64,000 nucleotides of DNA from CAZMNY01 sp964567745 (GTDB taxonomy: Bacteria > Planctomycetota > Planctomycetia > Pirellulales > Pirellulaceae): the NCBI GenBank assembly GCA_964567745.1, contig CAZMNY010000030.1:39002-103001 (forward strand). The letters are read 5' to 3'. Within the stretch, counting starts at the first letter, position 1; each line of letters begins with the position of its first letter. The notes beneath the pieces are model-generated. The model had not been told where the DNA came from. It did not search any database and was given only the letters and a program-made list of their open reading frames with translations. The position numbers and the translations under genes are program-made. Shown piece by piece: positions 25,337-34,975 of this stretch.

Positions 25337-26503
25337 TTGAATTACGACATCCTCATTCGCGGCGGAGAAATCATCGACCCGTCGCAAAATCTGCGCGGCG
25401 TTCGCGACGTCGGTATTCGAGATGGTAAAATCGCTGCCATCGCCGAGCAGCTAGACGATGCGGAGGCGAGCCACGTTGTTCAGGCGCGGGGGATGTACGT
25501 CACGCCGGGGCTGATCGACCTGCATATGCACGCCTACACCCATTCGCCGTTTGGACTCGACCCCGATCCGCTGTGTGCGGCAGGCGGTGTGACGACGATG
25601 CTGGATGCGGGCACTGCCGGTTCGTATAACTTCGACGCGTTTCGGCGAGATGGGATCGATCGCAGCAACACGCACTTGCTTTCGCTCGTCAATCTTTCCT
25701 GCGTCGGCCTGATTGCGGCAAACCTGGGCGAGTTGCGCGATCGCCGTTACTCCGATCCGGATGGCGTAGTGGATACGATCCACCGCAACAGGGACGTTGC
25801 CGTAGGAGTCAAGATTCGGGCTGGCAAGCACATCATTGGAGACGGCGAACAGGGTTGGGCCAATCTTCGGGATGCGATTCGAGCGGCTCGCGATTCCGAA
25901 ACGTGGTTGATGGTGCACATAGGCGAGTGCCCGATGTCGATTCCAGAACTGTGTGACGTACTCGCACCCGGGGACTGCATCACCCACTGCTTCAAAGGCG
26001 GCAGTACGCGAGTGACCGACGACGACGGCAAGATTCATTCTGCGGTTCGAGACGCGGCGGAGCGCGGCGTTGTTTTCGATGTCGGACATGGATTCGGCAG
26101 CTTTCAGTGGGAGGTCGTCCAGGCGGCCATCGATCAAGGTTTTGAGCCGACGACGATCAGTACCGATCTGCATACAAAGAATTTGCACGGACCGGTATTT
26201 GATATGCCGACGACGATGAGCAAGTTTCTGATGTTGGGCGTGCCGCTGGAGCGAGTGATTGAAATGTCGACGAGCCAGCCGGCGCGGGTCCTTCGGCTCG
26301 AGGACAGCATCGGCACGTTGCGAGTTGGCTCGGTGGCCGACATCGCGGTGATGGAGAAACACGAAGGACGCTTTTCGTTTGCCGACAGCTACGGCGAGTC
26401 GCGAGTTGGGCGCGAGCTATTGACGGTTGCCGCCACCGTCCGCCGCGGCGAGTTGCTTCCCAGTAGCGGGCACCCGCTGTCGAGACACGCTGCCAGCGAT
26501 TAG
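25337..26503 (+). CDS. Amidohydrolase / deacetylase-type metallohydrolase (EF_0837-like)
   Basis: 388 residues, TTG start; an in-frame TGA at 25319-25321 prevents an earlier one. Dihydroorotase-like features: IRGGEIIDPSQNLRG, GLIDLHMHAYTH (HxH metal pair), VKIRAGKHI with a possible carbamylated lysine, HIGECP, ITHCFKGG, ISTDLHTKN (Asp) and RVLRLEDSIGTLRVGSVADIAV. The family hydrolyses cyclic amides or N-acyl bonds. It is the partner type for the SelA-like enzyme transcribed away from it, and heads a plus-strand run with the M81 peptidase and an enolase-superfamily enzyme. The substrate is unknown. Confidence 0.85.
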   Translation: MNYDILIRGGEIIDPSQNLRGVRDVGIRDGKIAAIAEQLDDAEASHVVQARGMYVTPGLIDLHMHAYTHSPFGLDPDPLCAAGGVTTMLDAGTAGSYNFDAFRRDGIDRSNTHLLSLVNLSCVGLIAANLGELRDRRYSDPDGVVDTIHRNRDVAVGVKIRAGKHIIGDGEQGWANLRDAIRAARDSETWLMVHIGECPMSIPELCDVLAPGDCITHCFKGGSTRVTDDDGKIHSAVRDAAERGVVFDVGHGFGSFQWEVVQAAIDQGFEPTTISTDLHTKNLHGPVFDMPTTMSKFLMLGVPLERVIEMSTSQPARVLRLEDSIGTLRVGSVADIAVMEKHEGRFSFADSYGESRVGRELLTVAATVRRGELLPSSGHPLSRHAASD

Positions 26504-26552
26504 TAGAGATCGAGACCAACCGAAAGAATTCAGCAGGCAAAGCGGAAGACCG

Positions 26553-28025
26553 ATGGACGGCTCGCAATTGAACGTGGTGATCGCCGAGTTGAAGCAAGAG
26601 ACGGCGACCTTCAACCCGACGCCGACGGTCTATGATGACTTTCGCGTGAACCGTGGCGACGAAATTCGCTCAGCCTATGACTCGACGAGCACCGAGTTGT
26701 GGGGCGCGCAGACCGTGTTCAGCGAGCAACAGGTCAAGTCGATTCCGACCTACGCCGCGGCGGCTGTCTCTGGTGGTCGGGTCTCCGAGTCAGGCTTGGA
26801 TCGGCTGCTCAGTGAGTTGGTGGACGAAGTCCGACCGTTTGCCGACGCCGGCGGTTTCTATATCGCGCTCCACGGCGCGATGGCGGGCGAAACTGAAGAC
26901 GATCCGGAAGGCCGATTGCTGGAAGAGCTGCGAGGATTCGTTGGTGAGAAACCGCTTGTCGCCTCGATCGATCTGCACGCCGTGCTCACCGACCGCATGC
27001 TCGCAGCCGCTGACATCTTGGTTCCCTATCACACGTATCCGCACACGGACCATTTTGAGACGGGGCAACGCGCTGCACGAGTGCTACTGCGCTTGATCCG
27101 CCACGAAATTCGGCCGACGACGGCGCGAGTTTCTCTTCCCATGCTTGTCCGCGGCGATGAGTTGCTTACAGCCACTGGTTGTTTTGGCGAGGCGATTCGC
27201 GATTGCCAGCAGCTCGAGAATTCTACGAGCGGCTTGATCGCGGGCGTTATCATTGGGAATGCCTTTACCGACGTCCCCGCACTTCAGTCAAACGTGCTCG
27301 TTACAACGGACGATGATTCCGCTCGAGCTACCGCGGAAGCCGAGCGAATCGGCAAATTCATGTGGGATCGCCGCGAGAAATTTCAAGCGGCACTGACGCC
27401 GATCGACACGGCGATCAGGTTGGCCGAAGAGACTGAGGGACTGACCGTTTTCTCCGACGCGGCGGACGCGACGGCCAGCGGCGCCTCGGGCGACAGCAAC
27501 GCGATATTGGCTCGACTCATTGAACTTGGTTATGCCGGCTCGGCATTGCTTGCCATCGTCGACGCTGCGGGGATTGAGTCGGCGATCGCAAAAGGAGTCG
27601 GCGAGACAATCTCGATTTCGCTTGGAGGCGAGCGCGACCCGGGACGGTTCCAGCCTTTCGACATCACCGGGAAAGTGAAGTCGCTACACGACGGTAGTTT
27701 CACCTATGAAGATGGCACCGAAGCCAAGGCCGGGCGAACGGCTGTCATTTGCATTGGCCGCATTCATGTTCTCATCACCGAGCGACCGGTTTATGTCGTC
27801 GGCCGGCGGGTTTACCAGCAACACGGACTCGAGCCCGAGGATTTTGACATTGTTGTCGTCAAATCGCCGAACGGTTTTCGCACGTGGTACGAAGACATTG
27901 CGAGTCAGATCATCGCCGTCGATGCACCCGGTTCGACGAGCGCCAATCTGCGTTCTCTCCCATTCGAGAATTGCCGCCGACCGATGTTTCCTCTAGACGA
28001 CGTTGTTCCCTCACCATTCGACTAG
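26553..28025 (+). CDS. M81 family metallopeptidase (MlrC-like)
   Basis: 490 residues from ATG 26553, which gives the family N-terminus MDGSQLNVVIAELKQETATFNPTPT; the frame is open upstream but unlike the family. Conserved sites: GFYIALHGAMAGE near 105, SIDLHAVLTDRM near 137, LVPYHTYPHTDHFETG near 155, SDAADATASGASGDSN near 345. MlrC, known from microcystin breakdown, cleaves peptides left after linearisation; most homologues act on unknown small peptides or amides. Lies 49 bp after the amidohydrolase and 51 bp before the enolase-superfamily gene, so an operon is likely. Confidence 0.88.
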   Translation: MDGSQLNVVIAELKQETATFNPTPTVYDDFRVNRGDEIRSAYDSTSTELWGAQTVFSEQQVKSIPTYAAAAVSGGRVSESGLDRLLSELVDEVRPFADAGGFYIALHGAMAGETEDDPEGRLLEELRGFVGEKPLVASIDLHAVLTDRMLAAADILVPYHTYPHTDHFETGQRAARVLLRLIRHEIRPTTARVSLPMLVRGDELLTATGCFGEAIRDCQQLENSTSGLIAGVIIGNAFTDVPALQSNVLVTTDDDSARATAEAERIGKFMWDRREKFQAALTPIDTAIRLAEETEGLTVFSDAADATASGASGDSNAILARLIELGYAGSALLAIVDAAGIESAIAKGVGETISISLGGERDPGRFQPFDITGKVKSLHDGSFTYEDGTEAKAGRTAVICIGRIHVLITERPVYVVGRRVYQQHGLEPEDFDIVVVKSPNGFRTWYEDIASQIIAVDAPGSTSANLRSLPFENCRRPMFPLDDVVPSPFD

Positions 28026-28076
28026 GCCGAGCTCCTTCGTTAGCAAAATTACGGCAAGATCAAACTCGGAGTCTCC

Positions 28077-29189
28077 ATGCAAATCATTGCTGTCGAACCG
28101 ATTCATTTGCGAGTTCCCGTGGTCGAAGAGCTGCCGGATGGTACGTTGGATGTGCTTGTCGTACGCATCCGCACGGACGAAGGACTGACCGGGATCGGCG
28201 AAGTCACAAGTCAATCGTATGTCTGCAAAGCCTGCTTCGAGGCGCCTCGGTCGGCGGCGCGAAGACATGGATTGAATTCGATTTTGCTCGGCGAAGATCC
28301 ACTCGATCCAGAACGGCTTTGGGAGAAGATGTACTACGAGACGAATCGTTACGGCCGTCGCGGGGCAGCGATTCATGCGATCAGCGGCGCCGATATCGCT
28401 CTTTGGGATATTAAGGGGCAAGCAGAAGGCAAGCCGATTTACGAGCTCTTCGGGGGTCCGCAGCGAGCGTCCGTGCGGGCTTACGCGAGCGTCTTGTTTG
28501 GAGATACTCCCGATGAAACCGCGGCTCGTGCGGAGCAGTTTGTGCGAATGGGGCTGACGGCGGTCAAGTTTGGCTGGGGCCCGTTTGGCCGTAACGCCGA
28601 TGTCGACTTGGCTCACGTCAAAGCGGCTCGGGAAGTGCTTGGCACCGAGCGAGATTTGATGGTCGACGCGGGACATGCATGGGACTTGCCGACCGCTCTG
28701 CGTCGCGCCGAACTATTGGCGCCGCACAACATTGTCTGGCTCGAAGAACCTCTCGCGCAAGACGACCGCAGCGGGTACGCGGAACTCTGCGCTCAATCGC
28801 CGATTCCGATTGCGGCCGGTGAAGGAGACGTTACTCATTTTGACTTTGAGGATCTGCTCGGTCGCGGTCTCCACATCGTCCAACCCGATGTGGCGTTTTG
28901 CGGCGGTTTGACCGTCTGTCGTCGTGTCTCCAGGATGTGTGAAGCAGAGTCACGGCGAGCGGTTCCTCATTGTTTTAGTACGGGCATCAATCTGGCGGCG
29001 TCGCTTCATTGGATGGCTTCCATCGCCGACGGCGATCTTGTCGAATATTGTCTGCAGCCTTCGCCGTTGATGCGAAAACTTGTGAGCAACTTGCCGCCGC
29101 TTGTCGATGGCCGTGTGCCTGTGCCAGCGTCGCCTGGGCTGGGGATCGAACTAGATGATGAGATTCTCGAGGAGTTTCGAGTTCGATGA
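28077..29189 (+). CDS. Enolase-superfamily enzyme (mandelate racemase / dehydratase type)
   Basis: 370 residues. The N-terminal capping domain (MQIIAVEPIHLRVPVVEE) is followed by the barrel: VKFGWG (acid/base Lys), VDAGHAW (first metal Asp), WLEEPLAQDD (second metal Glu), PIAAGEGD (third metal Glu) and VPHCFSTGI, whose His fits the mandelate-racemase dyad. These enzymes take a proton from the carbon next to a carboxylate, to racemise or dehydrate acid sugars or amino-acid derivatives. Placed between the M81 peptidase and the M28 peptidase in the catabolic island. Confidence 0.88.
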   Translation: MQIIAVEPIHLRVPVVEELPDGTLDVLVVRIRTDEGLTGIGEVTSQSYVCKACFEAPRSAARRHGLNSILLGEDPLDPERLWEKMYYETNRYGRRGAAIHAISGADIALWDIKGQAEGKPIYELFGGPQRASVRAYASVLFGDTPDETAARAEQFVRMGLTAVKFGWGPFGRNADVDLAHVKAAREVLGTERDLMVDAGHAWDLPTALRRAELLAPHNIVWLEEPLAQDDRSGYAELCAQSPIPIAAGEGDVTHFDFEDLLGRGLHIVQPDVAFCGGLTVCRRVSRMCEAESRRAVPHCFSTGINLAASLHWMASIADGDLVEYCLQPSPLMRKLVSNLPPLVDGRVPVPASPGLGIELDDEILEEFRVR

Positions 29190-29272
29190 GCAAAGATGCG
29201 CCCAACGTCTGTCCTGTTTCGCGCGAAGGTGGCGCGTCTATCGCTGGCAACCGATGAATGTGAGGGAGGCCA

Positions 29273-30652
29273 ATGAAATTCGATTGGACCGACGTGGACC
29301 GTTGGCTAATGGGTGATGCGTTCGTCGGTTCGCAGATCGCCGATTCGATCGACGTGCTGTGTGATGAGATCGGAGTTCGTTGGGCGGGCAGCGAACAAGA
29401 GCGGGCGGCCGCCGACTACGCCGTTTCACGGTTTGAGCGTCTGTCGCTCTCCGGCATCGCAGTCGAGTCGTTTCCGTTAGCAACGGCCGACTGTCGTGCG
29501 GCGTCACTCCAGGTCGAAGGAGAGGGCGATTGGATTATCGATTGTCAGCCGTGTTTGTTTTGCCCGTCGGTCGATGCCGCAGGGCCGCTTGTTGATGTCG
29601 GTTTTGGGATGCAGCACGAGTTGGTGCCGATGCGCGACCGCCTAGCCGGCTCGATCGCGCTGATGAGGTCGCACTACGAGCCGTTCACGGAACCTCGGCT
29701 GCTCTCTCTGCGACTTCGCGACCTCGCCGATTGTGGAGTTGTTGCGGTTATTACCGAGAACCCCAATCGAGGTCGCCAGTTGTCGCACGTTTCGGCGTCC
29801 GATTGGCGCGACGATCCAACGTGTGTCGCCGTGCCGCTGGTTCAAACCTCATCGGAAGACGCAGCTCGATTGCGTCGTCGATCGTCGTCCGGCACCAAAG
29901 TTAACGTTGTCGTGGATGCGGAATTCCGTTCGGCGACATCATGGAACTCGTTAGGCGACCTGACCGGCGAATTGTGGCCTGACGAGTCGATTTTGCTTGG
30001 GGCCCATCACGATACGACTCCGAATTCATTCGGCGCCAATGACAACGGCGCTGGCGTGGCCGTCTTGCTGGAGACAGCGCGCTTGCTTGCTGGGCTAAAC
30101 AAGAGTCTCAATGTTAGACCGGGCCGGACGATTCGCTTTGTCTCGTTTGGCGCTGAGGAGCAGGGGTTGCAGGGATCGACTGCGTTCGTCGAGCGGCATT
30201 ATGGTCCCGAGACGAAACCGCGATTTATGTTGGCGCTCGACGAACTCGCGACCGGAAACATGAAAGGCGTTGTCCTTCAGTTTCCAGAGCTTCGCTGTTT
30301 CGTTCAGCAACAACTCGACTCGCTCGGCGAAGGTCTCGATTGCCATGTTCTGTCGCAGTTCGACGCTTCCGGCGATATGTTTCCGTTTTCTCGGCAAGGC
30401 ATTCCGTCTTCATTTCTATGGAGATGGCGATTCGCCGGTCGCCGCTGCGAAACCGCGTTTGGGCACAGCGGTTCCGATACGCCCGAAAAGCTGCGAATCC
30501 GCGAGTTGAAAGAGTACGCGGGGCTGCTGTCGCGATTGTTGCTGCGACTCTCCCACGCCCCCAGCGACCAGTGGCCGCAGAATCGTCTCGATGTGCGCCA
30601 AATCGCCAGTCGCATCGAAGCGGAACGCGGCGCCGTCTTCCGCACGATGTAA
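29273..30652 (+). CDS. M28 family zinc aminopeptidase-like hydrolase
   Basis: 459 residues without signal peptide. Dinuclear-zinc motifs of M28: LLGAHHDTTPNS (His), FGANDNGAGVAVLLE (Asp), FVSFGAEEQGLQGS (general-base Glu and ligand Glu), and AFGHSGSDTPEKL near the end (His, Asp). The region 85-230 resembles the PA-type or lid insert. M28 enzymes release N-terminal residues or deacylate small peptides and glutamate conjugates. It follows the enolase-superfamily gene by 83 bp on the same strand; converges with the amidohydrolase at 30688. Confidence 0.88.
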   Translation: MKFDWTDVDRWLMGDAFVGSQIADSIDVLCDEIGVRWAGSEQERAAADYAVSRFERLSLSGIAVESFPLATADCRAASLQVEGEGDWIIDCQPCLFCPSVDAAGPLVDVGFGMQHELVPMRDRLAGSIALMRSHYEPFTEPRLLSLRLRDLADCGVVAVITENPNRGRQLSHVSASDWRDDPTCVAVPLVQTSSEDAARLRRRSSSGTKVNVVVDAEFRSATSWNSLGDLTGELWPDESILLGAHHDTTPNSFGANDNGAGVAVLLETARLLAGLNKSLNVRPGRTIRFVSFGAEEQGLQGSTAFVERHYGPETKPRFMLALDELATGNMKGVVLQFPELRCFVQQQLDSLGEGLDCHVLSQFDASGDMFPFSRQGIPSSFLWRWRFAGRRCETAFGHSGSDTPEKLRIRELKEYAGLLSRLLLRLSHAPSDQWPQNRLDVRQIASRIEAERGAVFRTM

Positions 30653-30687
30653 TGCCCTGGCAGCTACCATGGCGCGATCGCTCCAGA

Positions 30688-31536
30688 TCAGCCGTCGAGT
30701 CCCAGAATCGTCAGGCTATCGCGGTGAATCAACTCTTCGATTTTATCGCTCATTAGTCGAGGCAGTGATGTTCCTTCGAGCTGATCGTTTAATCCGCGAA
30801 GTCCGGCGATAGAAGCATCGACTGTTGTAAACGGATAATCGCTGCCAAAGAGCAACTTGTCCCAAACACCGTACTCTTGAACCAACATCAGGCTGTGATA
30901 CAGCTGAAACGGACGGTAGTGCAGTGCGCTGATGTCGGAATAGACGTTGGCGTGTTTGCGAATTACGGCAACACATTCATGCTCATACGGATGGCTCAAG
31001 TGGGCCATGATAATTTTGACTTCAGGGAAGCGAATCGCGACTCGATCGAGGTGTCTTGGCAGCGTGCATTCGAGCGGCGCCTGGGCGACAAATGTCGTTC
31101 CCGTGTGCAATAGAACGGGCAGAGCGTTTTCCGACGCGTATTTCCAAAGCGGGTCGAGTCGCTCATCGTTTGGAAAGAATCCAGCGTACATCGAAAGCAA
31201 TTTGATTCCGCGCAAACCAAGCTCGCGATGGCCCGCGACCATCTCATCCTGCCAGCCATCCTGAGTCGGGTCGAGCGATAAGAAGCCGATTAGCTTGTCC
31301 GCATGGGTCGCGACATACTCGCTCACGTACTGGTCGTCGACCCAAAGACCGCTCAGCCGAGCCTTGCCGCCGAAGACGATTGTCCGGTCAACTTGAGTCG
31401 CTCCGGCCATGTATTCGTCGTAGCGCACAGTCAGATCGACTTCGACCCCCGCGCGAGCTCGCTTCGCCTGGCGTTGGAAGTCGTCATCAAAATGAGTTGG
31501 GTACTGCCATGCGTGACTGTGAACGTCAATAATCAT
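30688..31536 (-). CDS. Amidohydrolase-2 family protein, paralogue A
   Basis: 282 residues from ATG 31536 (MIIDVHSHAWQYP); the frame is open 32 codons upstream without similarity. Metal-site text: IIDVHSHAW (HxH), LLHTGTTFV, IIMAHLSHPYEHE (His), LLFGSDYPFTT (Asp). It closely follows the paralogue at 34976 in layout: ALHYRPFQLYHS against ALHYRPLRHYQA. The family includes decarboxylases and lactonases/hydrolases of small carboxylic acids. It is divergent from the dimethylformamidase-like gene, with a dispersed palindrome in the 98-bp gap. Confidence 0.85.
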   Translation of the reverse strand: MIIDVHSHAWQYPTHFDDDFQRQAKRARAGVEVDLTVRYDEYMAGATQVDRTIVFGGKARLSGLWVDDQYVSEYVATHADKLIGFLSLDPTQDGWQDEMVAGHRELGLRGIKLLSMYAGFFPNDERLDPLWKYASENALPVLLHTGTTFVAQAPLECTLPRHLDRVAIRFPEVKIIMAHLSHPYEHECVAVIRKHANVYSDISALHYRPFQLYHSLMLVQEYGVWDKLLFGSDYPFTTVDASIAGLRGLNDQLEGTSLPRLMSDKIEELIHRDSLTILGLDG

Positions 31537-31552
31537 TGCTAGTCTCGCGTCT

Positions 31553-31580
31553 GTCGCTTTTCGCTTCGCGAAAGTAGCGA
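31553..31580. repeat. Dispersed CTTTCGC/GCGAAAG palindrome, copy 1
   Basis: GTCGCTTTTCGCTTCGCGAA followed by AGTAGCGA forms an imperfect hairpin with GTCGC/GCGA ends. Related copies are at 40749-40775 (plus), 42247-42274 (reverse) and a shortened one at 42197-42215. Here it lies between divergent genes, so it is not simply a terminator. Confidence 0.6.
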
Positions 31581-31634
31581 TAACCTTCGCGGCTGAGAAC
31601 TGTCCTTCACAGAATACACGAAGAAGGTGCAAGA

Positions 31635-33239
31635 ATGCTCATCGGCTACGTCAGCAACGAGCGATTTGTCGCACTCCCTGATGTGCTCGTCGAATTGCGT
31701 GGAGCGAACGGAGTGACGGCGACTCGGTCAAACATCTCGGGCGCCGTTTACGCCGACATTCAGCCTGGTTCGTACGAAATCGTGCTGGGGCGTGACGGCT
31801 ATGGTTCCAAGATTAGCCGTGTTGAACTTGCCGAAGGCAAACCGGTTCAGTTTCGCCTGCTAACCGATAGCTTGCTCGGATACGTCTGGCCCAAGTGCGC
31901 GGCGTCAGGCGAACAAGCTGAGTTTCGAGTTCACTCGGTCGAAGAATACGAACTAGAACTTTGGCGCTATGGCAAGGAGAAAGAGTTTGTACGGCGCATT
32001 GGCACATTCGACGAACACGGACCGCGAGCGACGATGCAGATCACGCCCGACGGCGACTACACACAGACCGGCATCGAGTGGAACAAGCATGGATACAACA
32101 GTAAGACGTTGAATCAACTCATTGACGCCCCGCAGCGATCGGGGTTGTACTACTTTCATGCCCGCAGCAAGTCAGGCGACTTTTTTTCGTTCCCCTGGGT
32201 TGTCTCCCCAGCCAAGCCTCAATGCAAGGTGGCGATTCTCGCCTCGGATATCACTTGGAACGCCTACAACAGTTTTGGCGGGCGGAGCAACTACATCAAC
32301 GCAGACTGTCTTCCCGATACGCCCATCATCAATTCGCGACAGGAGCTGAAACGATACACCGAAGCGGAACATCGCACCTACGACAGCGACACATATCAAC
32401 CGCTGTCGCTCGATCGACCTGATCCTTACAACCACATCGAGGAGAGCGAGCAATTGATGGATCCAATCGCCGGTCGCCAGGGCTGCCACATGGCAGCGGC
32501 GGAGTGGCGTTTGCTCGGATGGATGGAGGACAAGGGTTTCGACTACGACTACTACAGCGAGACGCAATTCCATTTCGGCAAAGCCCCGCTCGATGATTAT
32601 CAGGTGCTCATCATCAGCACTCACCCCGAGTATTGGTCGGCGGAGATGTACTATCGATTAAAGAGCTGGGTGTTCGAACGCGGCGGACGATTGATGTATC
32701 TCGGCGGCAACGGATTGAATTGCGAAGTTGAGTTCCTCGATGATCATCGCATCGTCTATCAGAACACGAATTGGAGCCATTCCGCGTGGCAATTCGCCGA
32801 CGATGGACGCGAGTATGAAAGTCGGTTCGACAAGCGAGAGGAATCGGAAGCGAATTTGCTGGGCGTGGTCTTTACGTTTCCGGGCATCATGACGGCGGCA
32901 CCATATGAAGTGAGGGAGGCCGAGCATTGGTGTTTCGCCGGGACCAACCTGAAGAACGGCGACACGTTTGGCGAAAAAAGTTTGCACCAACGAGTGCCCG
33001 GCGGTGCCTCAGGTCACGAGACCGACAAGACCTCCGCTCAATCTGCTGACGGCATTCGCGTGTTGGCCAAAGGACTTAACCCTAACAACGGTGGAGGCGA
33101 AATCGTTGTGCATGAACCAGCCGGCGGAGGTGCCGTGTTTTCCGTCGGTTCGATTTGCTGGCCCAGCTCGATCCTGGTTGACGAGGCGGTCTCGCAGATT
33201 ACAGAGAATGTCTTGAAGCGGTTCACAAAGGACAAATAG
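31635..33239 (+). CDS. N,N-dimethylformamidase beta-subunit-like protein
   Basis: 534 residues, no signal peptide. Residues 1-75 form a carboxypeptidase-regulatory-like beta domain (VELRGANGVTATRSNISG). Residues 210-480 match the dimethylformamidase large-subunit pattern: SDITWNAYNSFGGRSNY, LIISTHPEYWSAEMY, RGGRLMYLGGNGLNCEV and FSVGSICWPSS near the end. The known enzyme hydrolyses N,N-dimethylformamide; homologues in other bacteria act on unidentified amides. It is flanked by amidohydrolases and MFS permeases, so amide cleavage in the same pathway is a fair inference. Confidence 0.82.
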   Translation: MLIGYVSNERFVALPDVLVELRGANGVTATRSNISGAVYADIQPGSYEIVLGRDGYGSKISRVELAEGKPVQFRLLTDSLLGYVWPKCAASGEQAEFRVHSVEEYELELWRYGKEKEFVRRIGTFDEHGPRATMQITPDGDYTQTGIEWNKHGYNSKTLNQLIDAPQRSGLYYFHARSKSGDFFSFPWVVSPAKPQCKVAILASDITWNAYNSFGGRSNYINADCLPDTPIINSRQELKRYTEAEHRTYDSDTYQPLSLDRPDPYNHIEESEQLMDPIAGRQGCHMAAAEWRLLGWMEDKGFDYDYYSETQFHFGKAPLDDYQVLIISTHPEYWSAEMYYRLKSWVFERGGRLMYLGGNGLNCEVEFLDDHRIVYQNTNWSHSAWQFADDGREYESRFDKREESEANLLGVVFTFPGIMTAAPYEVREAEHWCFAGTNLKNGDTFGEKSLHQRVPGGASGHETDKTSAQSADGIRVLAKGLNPNNGGGEIVVHEPAGGGAVFSVGSICWPSSILVDEAVSQITENVLKRFTKDK

Positions 33240-33434
33240 CCCGGGCGGTTTTTACTCTTACTCTGAGCAGCGCGGTCCCTTCTCTTGTTTGGAACGAAGG
33301 CAAAGGGCGGAACGCGGAGAGCGCGAAGGTTTTGATTCAAACCGTCTCCGCGAGCTTCGCGCCTTCGCGTGGGCCTTTTTTTTTCGGAGGATAAAGGTGG
33401 GAGGGCCACGCGCGGTTTGGCTCTTGCTCTACGG

Positions 33435-33476
33435 GATTAAGATCAAGATCAAGATTAAGATCAAGATTAGGATCAA
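33435..33476 (+). repeat. Hexamer microsatellite GAT(C/T)AA x7
   Basis: Seven hexamers, GATTAA GATCAA GATCAA GATTAA GATCAA GATTAG GATCAA, in the 310-bp gap 33240-33549. The gap also has two AGCAGCGC-ending T-rich stretches near 33268 and 33530. No gene is supported here; the open plus frame across it is only a low-complexity Ile/Lys run. Confidence 0.75.
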
Positions 33477-33549
33477 GAAGTCGATCTGGGGACAAAAGGG
33501 CGATTAACTCTCTTTTTCTTTTTATTATGAGCAGCGCTATTCACTTCCC

Positions 33550-34935
33550 TTGGATGTGAGGCTTCGCGTGGGTCACGATCGTTTCGAGAAACCGACCGGT
33601 TCGCCGACGTTTGTCCGTTGGATTGTGCTGGCTCTCGTCTCACTCGCGGCCACGAGCGCGTATCTCACGCGGCATTGTATTGCGGCGGCAAACACAACGA
33701 TTCAGGAAGACCTCGGCTTTGACGATGTTCAGATGGGCCGTTTGATGAGCGCCTTCGCGATCGGCTATCTGATTTGCCAAGTGCCTGGCGGGTGGCTGGG
33801 TAATCGGTATGGCACGCGACTCGCCTTCACCTTGCTCGGTATTCTCTGGTCGCTCTGTAACGTGTTCTCTGCGACGGTCTCGACGTTTTATCTGTTTTGG
33901 GCGTCTCGGTTTTCACAGGGTCTCTTTCAAGCGGGGCTCGTGCCCGTATCGGCGAAAGTTGTCAGCGACTGGATGCCGCTTCGAGCTCGCGGATTCAGCA
34001 GCGCGTTAATCACGGCTTCGATGTCGATTGGCGGCGCGTTCGCGATGTGGCTGACCGGCCAACTGCTCGAGAAGGGCGTCGATTGGCGAGTCGTTTTCGT
34101 CTGTTATGCTGCGGTCGGAATCACGTGGGCCTCAGGTTTCTATTGGTATTTTCGAACGACTCCAAAGGAACATGGCGGAGTTAACGCGGAAGAGCTGGAG
34201 TTGATTGCGGACGTCGACGCGTCGCACGACGATGCAAAAGGGCAAAGGACGGAGGAGCTGCAATCGCCTGGCAAGTTGGCTGGTTCGGTGAAGGAAGAAG
34301 ATGACGAAGCGTCGGGCCGATTGCTCGCACTCAAAATGTTGACGAGCTTGGGGATGTGGGGAGTCTGCTCGCAGTCCTTCTTTCGCGCGGCCGGCTACAC
34401 TTTTTTTGTCACCTGGTTCTTCGCTTTTCTCGAATACGCCTACGGACTCGGCAAAGCTCAGGCCGGTCTCCTGAACAGTTTGCCATTGATCGCCGTCGTT
34501 ATCGGCAGTCTGCTGGGCGGAGTTGTCGTGGACGGGCTGTTCAAGTTGACAGGGAGTCGCTGGTGTAGTCGAACAGGAACGGCGATCGTTGCGCTGGCCA
34601 TGAGCGGTCTACTGACAATGGCTTCGGTTTGGACCGTCACGGCGACTCAACTTTCGGTTGTGATCGCGATAGGAGCGTTGTTTTCCGGCATTGGCTCACC
34701 GGCCGCTTGGGCTGCGACGATCGACATCGGCGGGCGGCACACTGCTGTGGTCATGGGAGTGATGAACATGGCGGGCTGTCTTGCCGGAGTTGTGTTGCCA
34801 ACGTTGCTGGGCGGCTGGTTTGACACGATTCGCCAGACCGGCGGAGATTGGAACGCGGTCATTTATCTTCACGCAGGATTTTACTTTGCCGGCGCCTTGA
34901 GCTGGCTTGCAGTGCACCCGAATCGTGAGGTCTGA
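33550..34935 (+). CDS. MFS transporter (ACS-like), second of the island
   Basis: 461 residues with a TTG start (alternatives: GTG 33556 or later). Twelve hydrophobic segments; loop motifs GWLGNRYGTRLAF and RGFSSALITASMSIGGAFAMW fit anion:cation symporters. The central loop (about 205-255) is long and acidic. It resembles the permease at 22715 in the pattern after segment 6 (NAEELELIA versus NAAEAELIA). It ends 40 bp before the amidohydrolase at 34976, so probably is in one transcript with it. Likely imports organic acids or sugar acids. Confidence 0.85.
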   Translation: MDVRLRVGHDRFEKPTGSPTFVRWIVLALVSLAATSAYLTRHCIAAANTTIQEDLGFDDVQMGRLMSAFAIGYLICQVPGGWLGNRYGTRLAFTLLGILWSLCNVFSATVSTFYLFWASRFSQGLFQAGLVPVSAKVVSDWMPLRARGFSSALITASMSIGGAFAMWLTGQLLEKGVDWRVVFVCYAAVGITWASGFYWYFRTTPKEHGGVNAEELELIADVDASHDDAKGQRTEELQSPGKLAGSVKEEDDEASGRLLALKMLTSLGMWGVCSQSFFRAAGYTFFVTWFFAFLEYAYGLGKAQAGLLNSLPLIAVVIGSLLGGVVVDGLFKLTGSRWCSRTGTAIVALAMSGLLTMASVWTVTATQLSVVIAIGALFSGIGSPAAWAATIDIGGRHTAVVMGVMNMAGCLAGVVLPTLLGGWFDTIRQTGGDWNAVIYLHAGFYFAGALSWLAVHPNREV

Positions 34936-34975
34936 TAGTTCTTCGCACGGACTCTGTTACGAAACGAAACGACTC

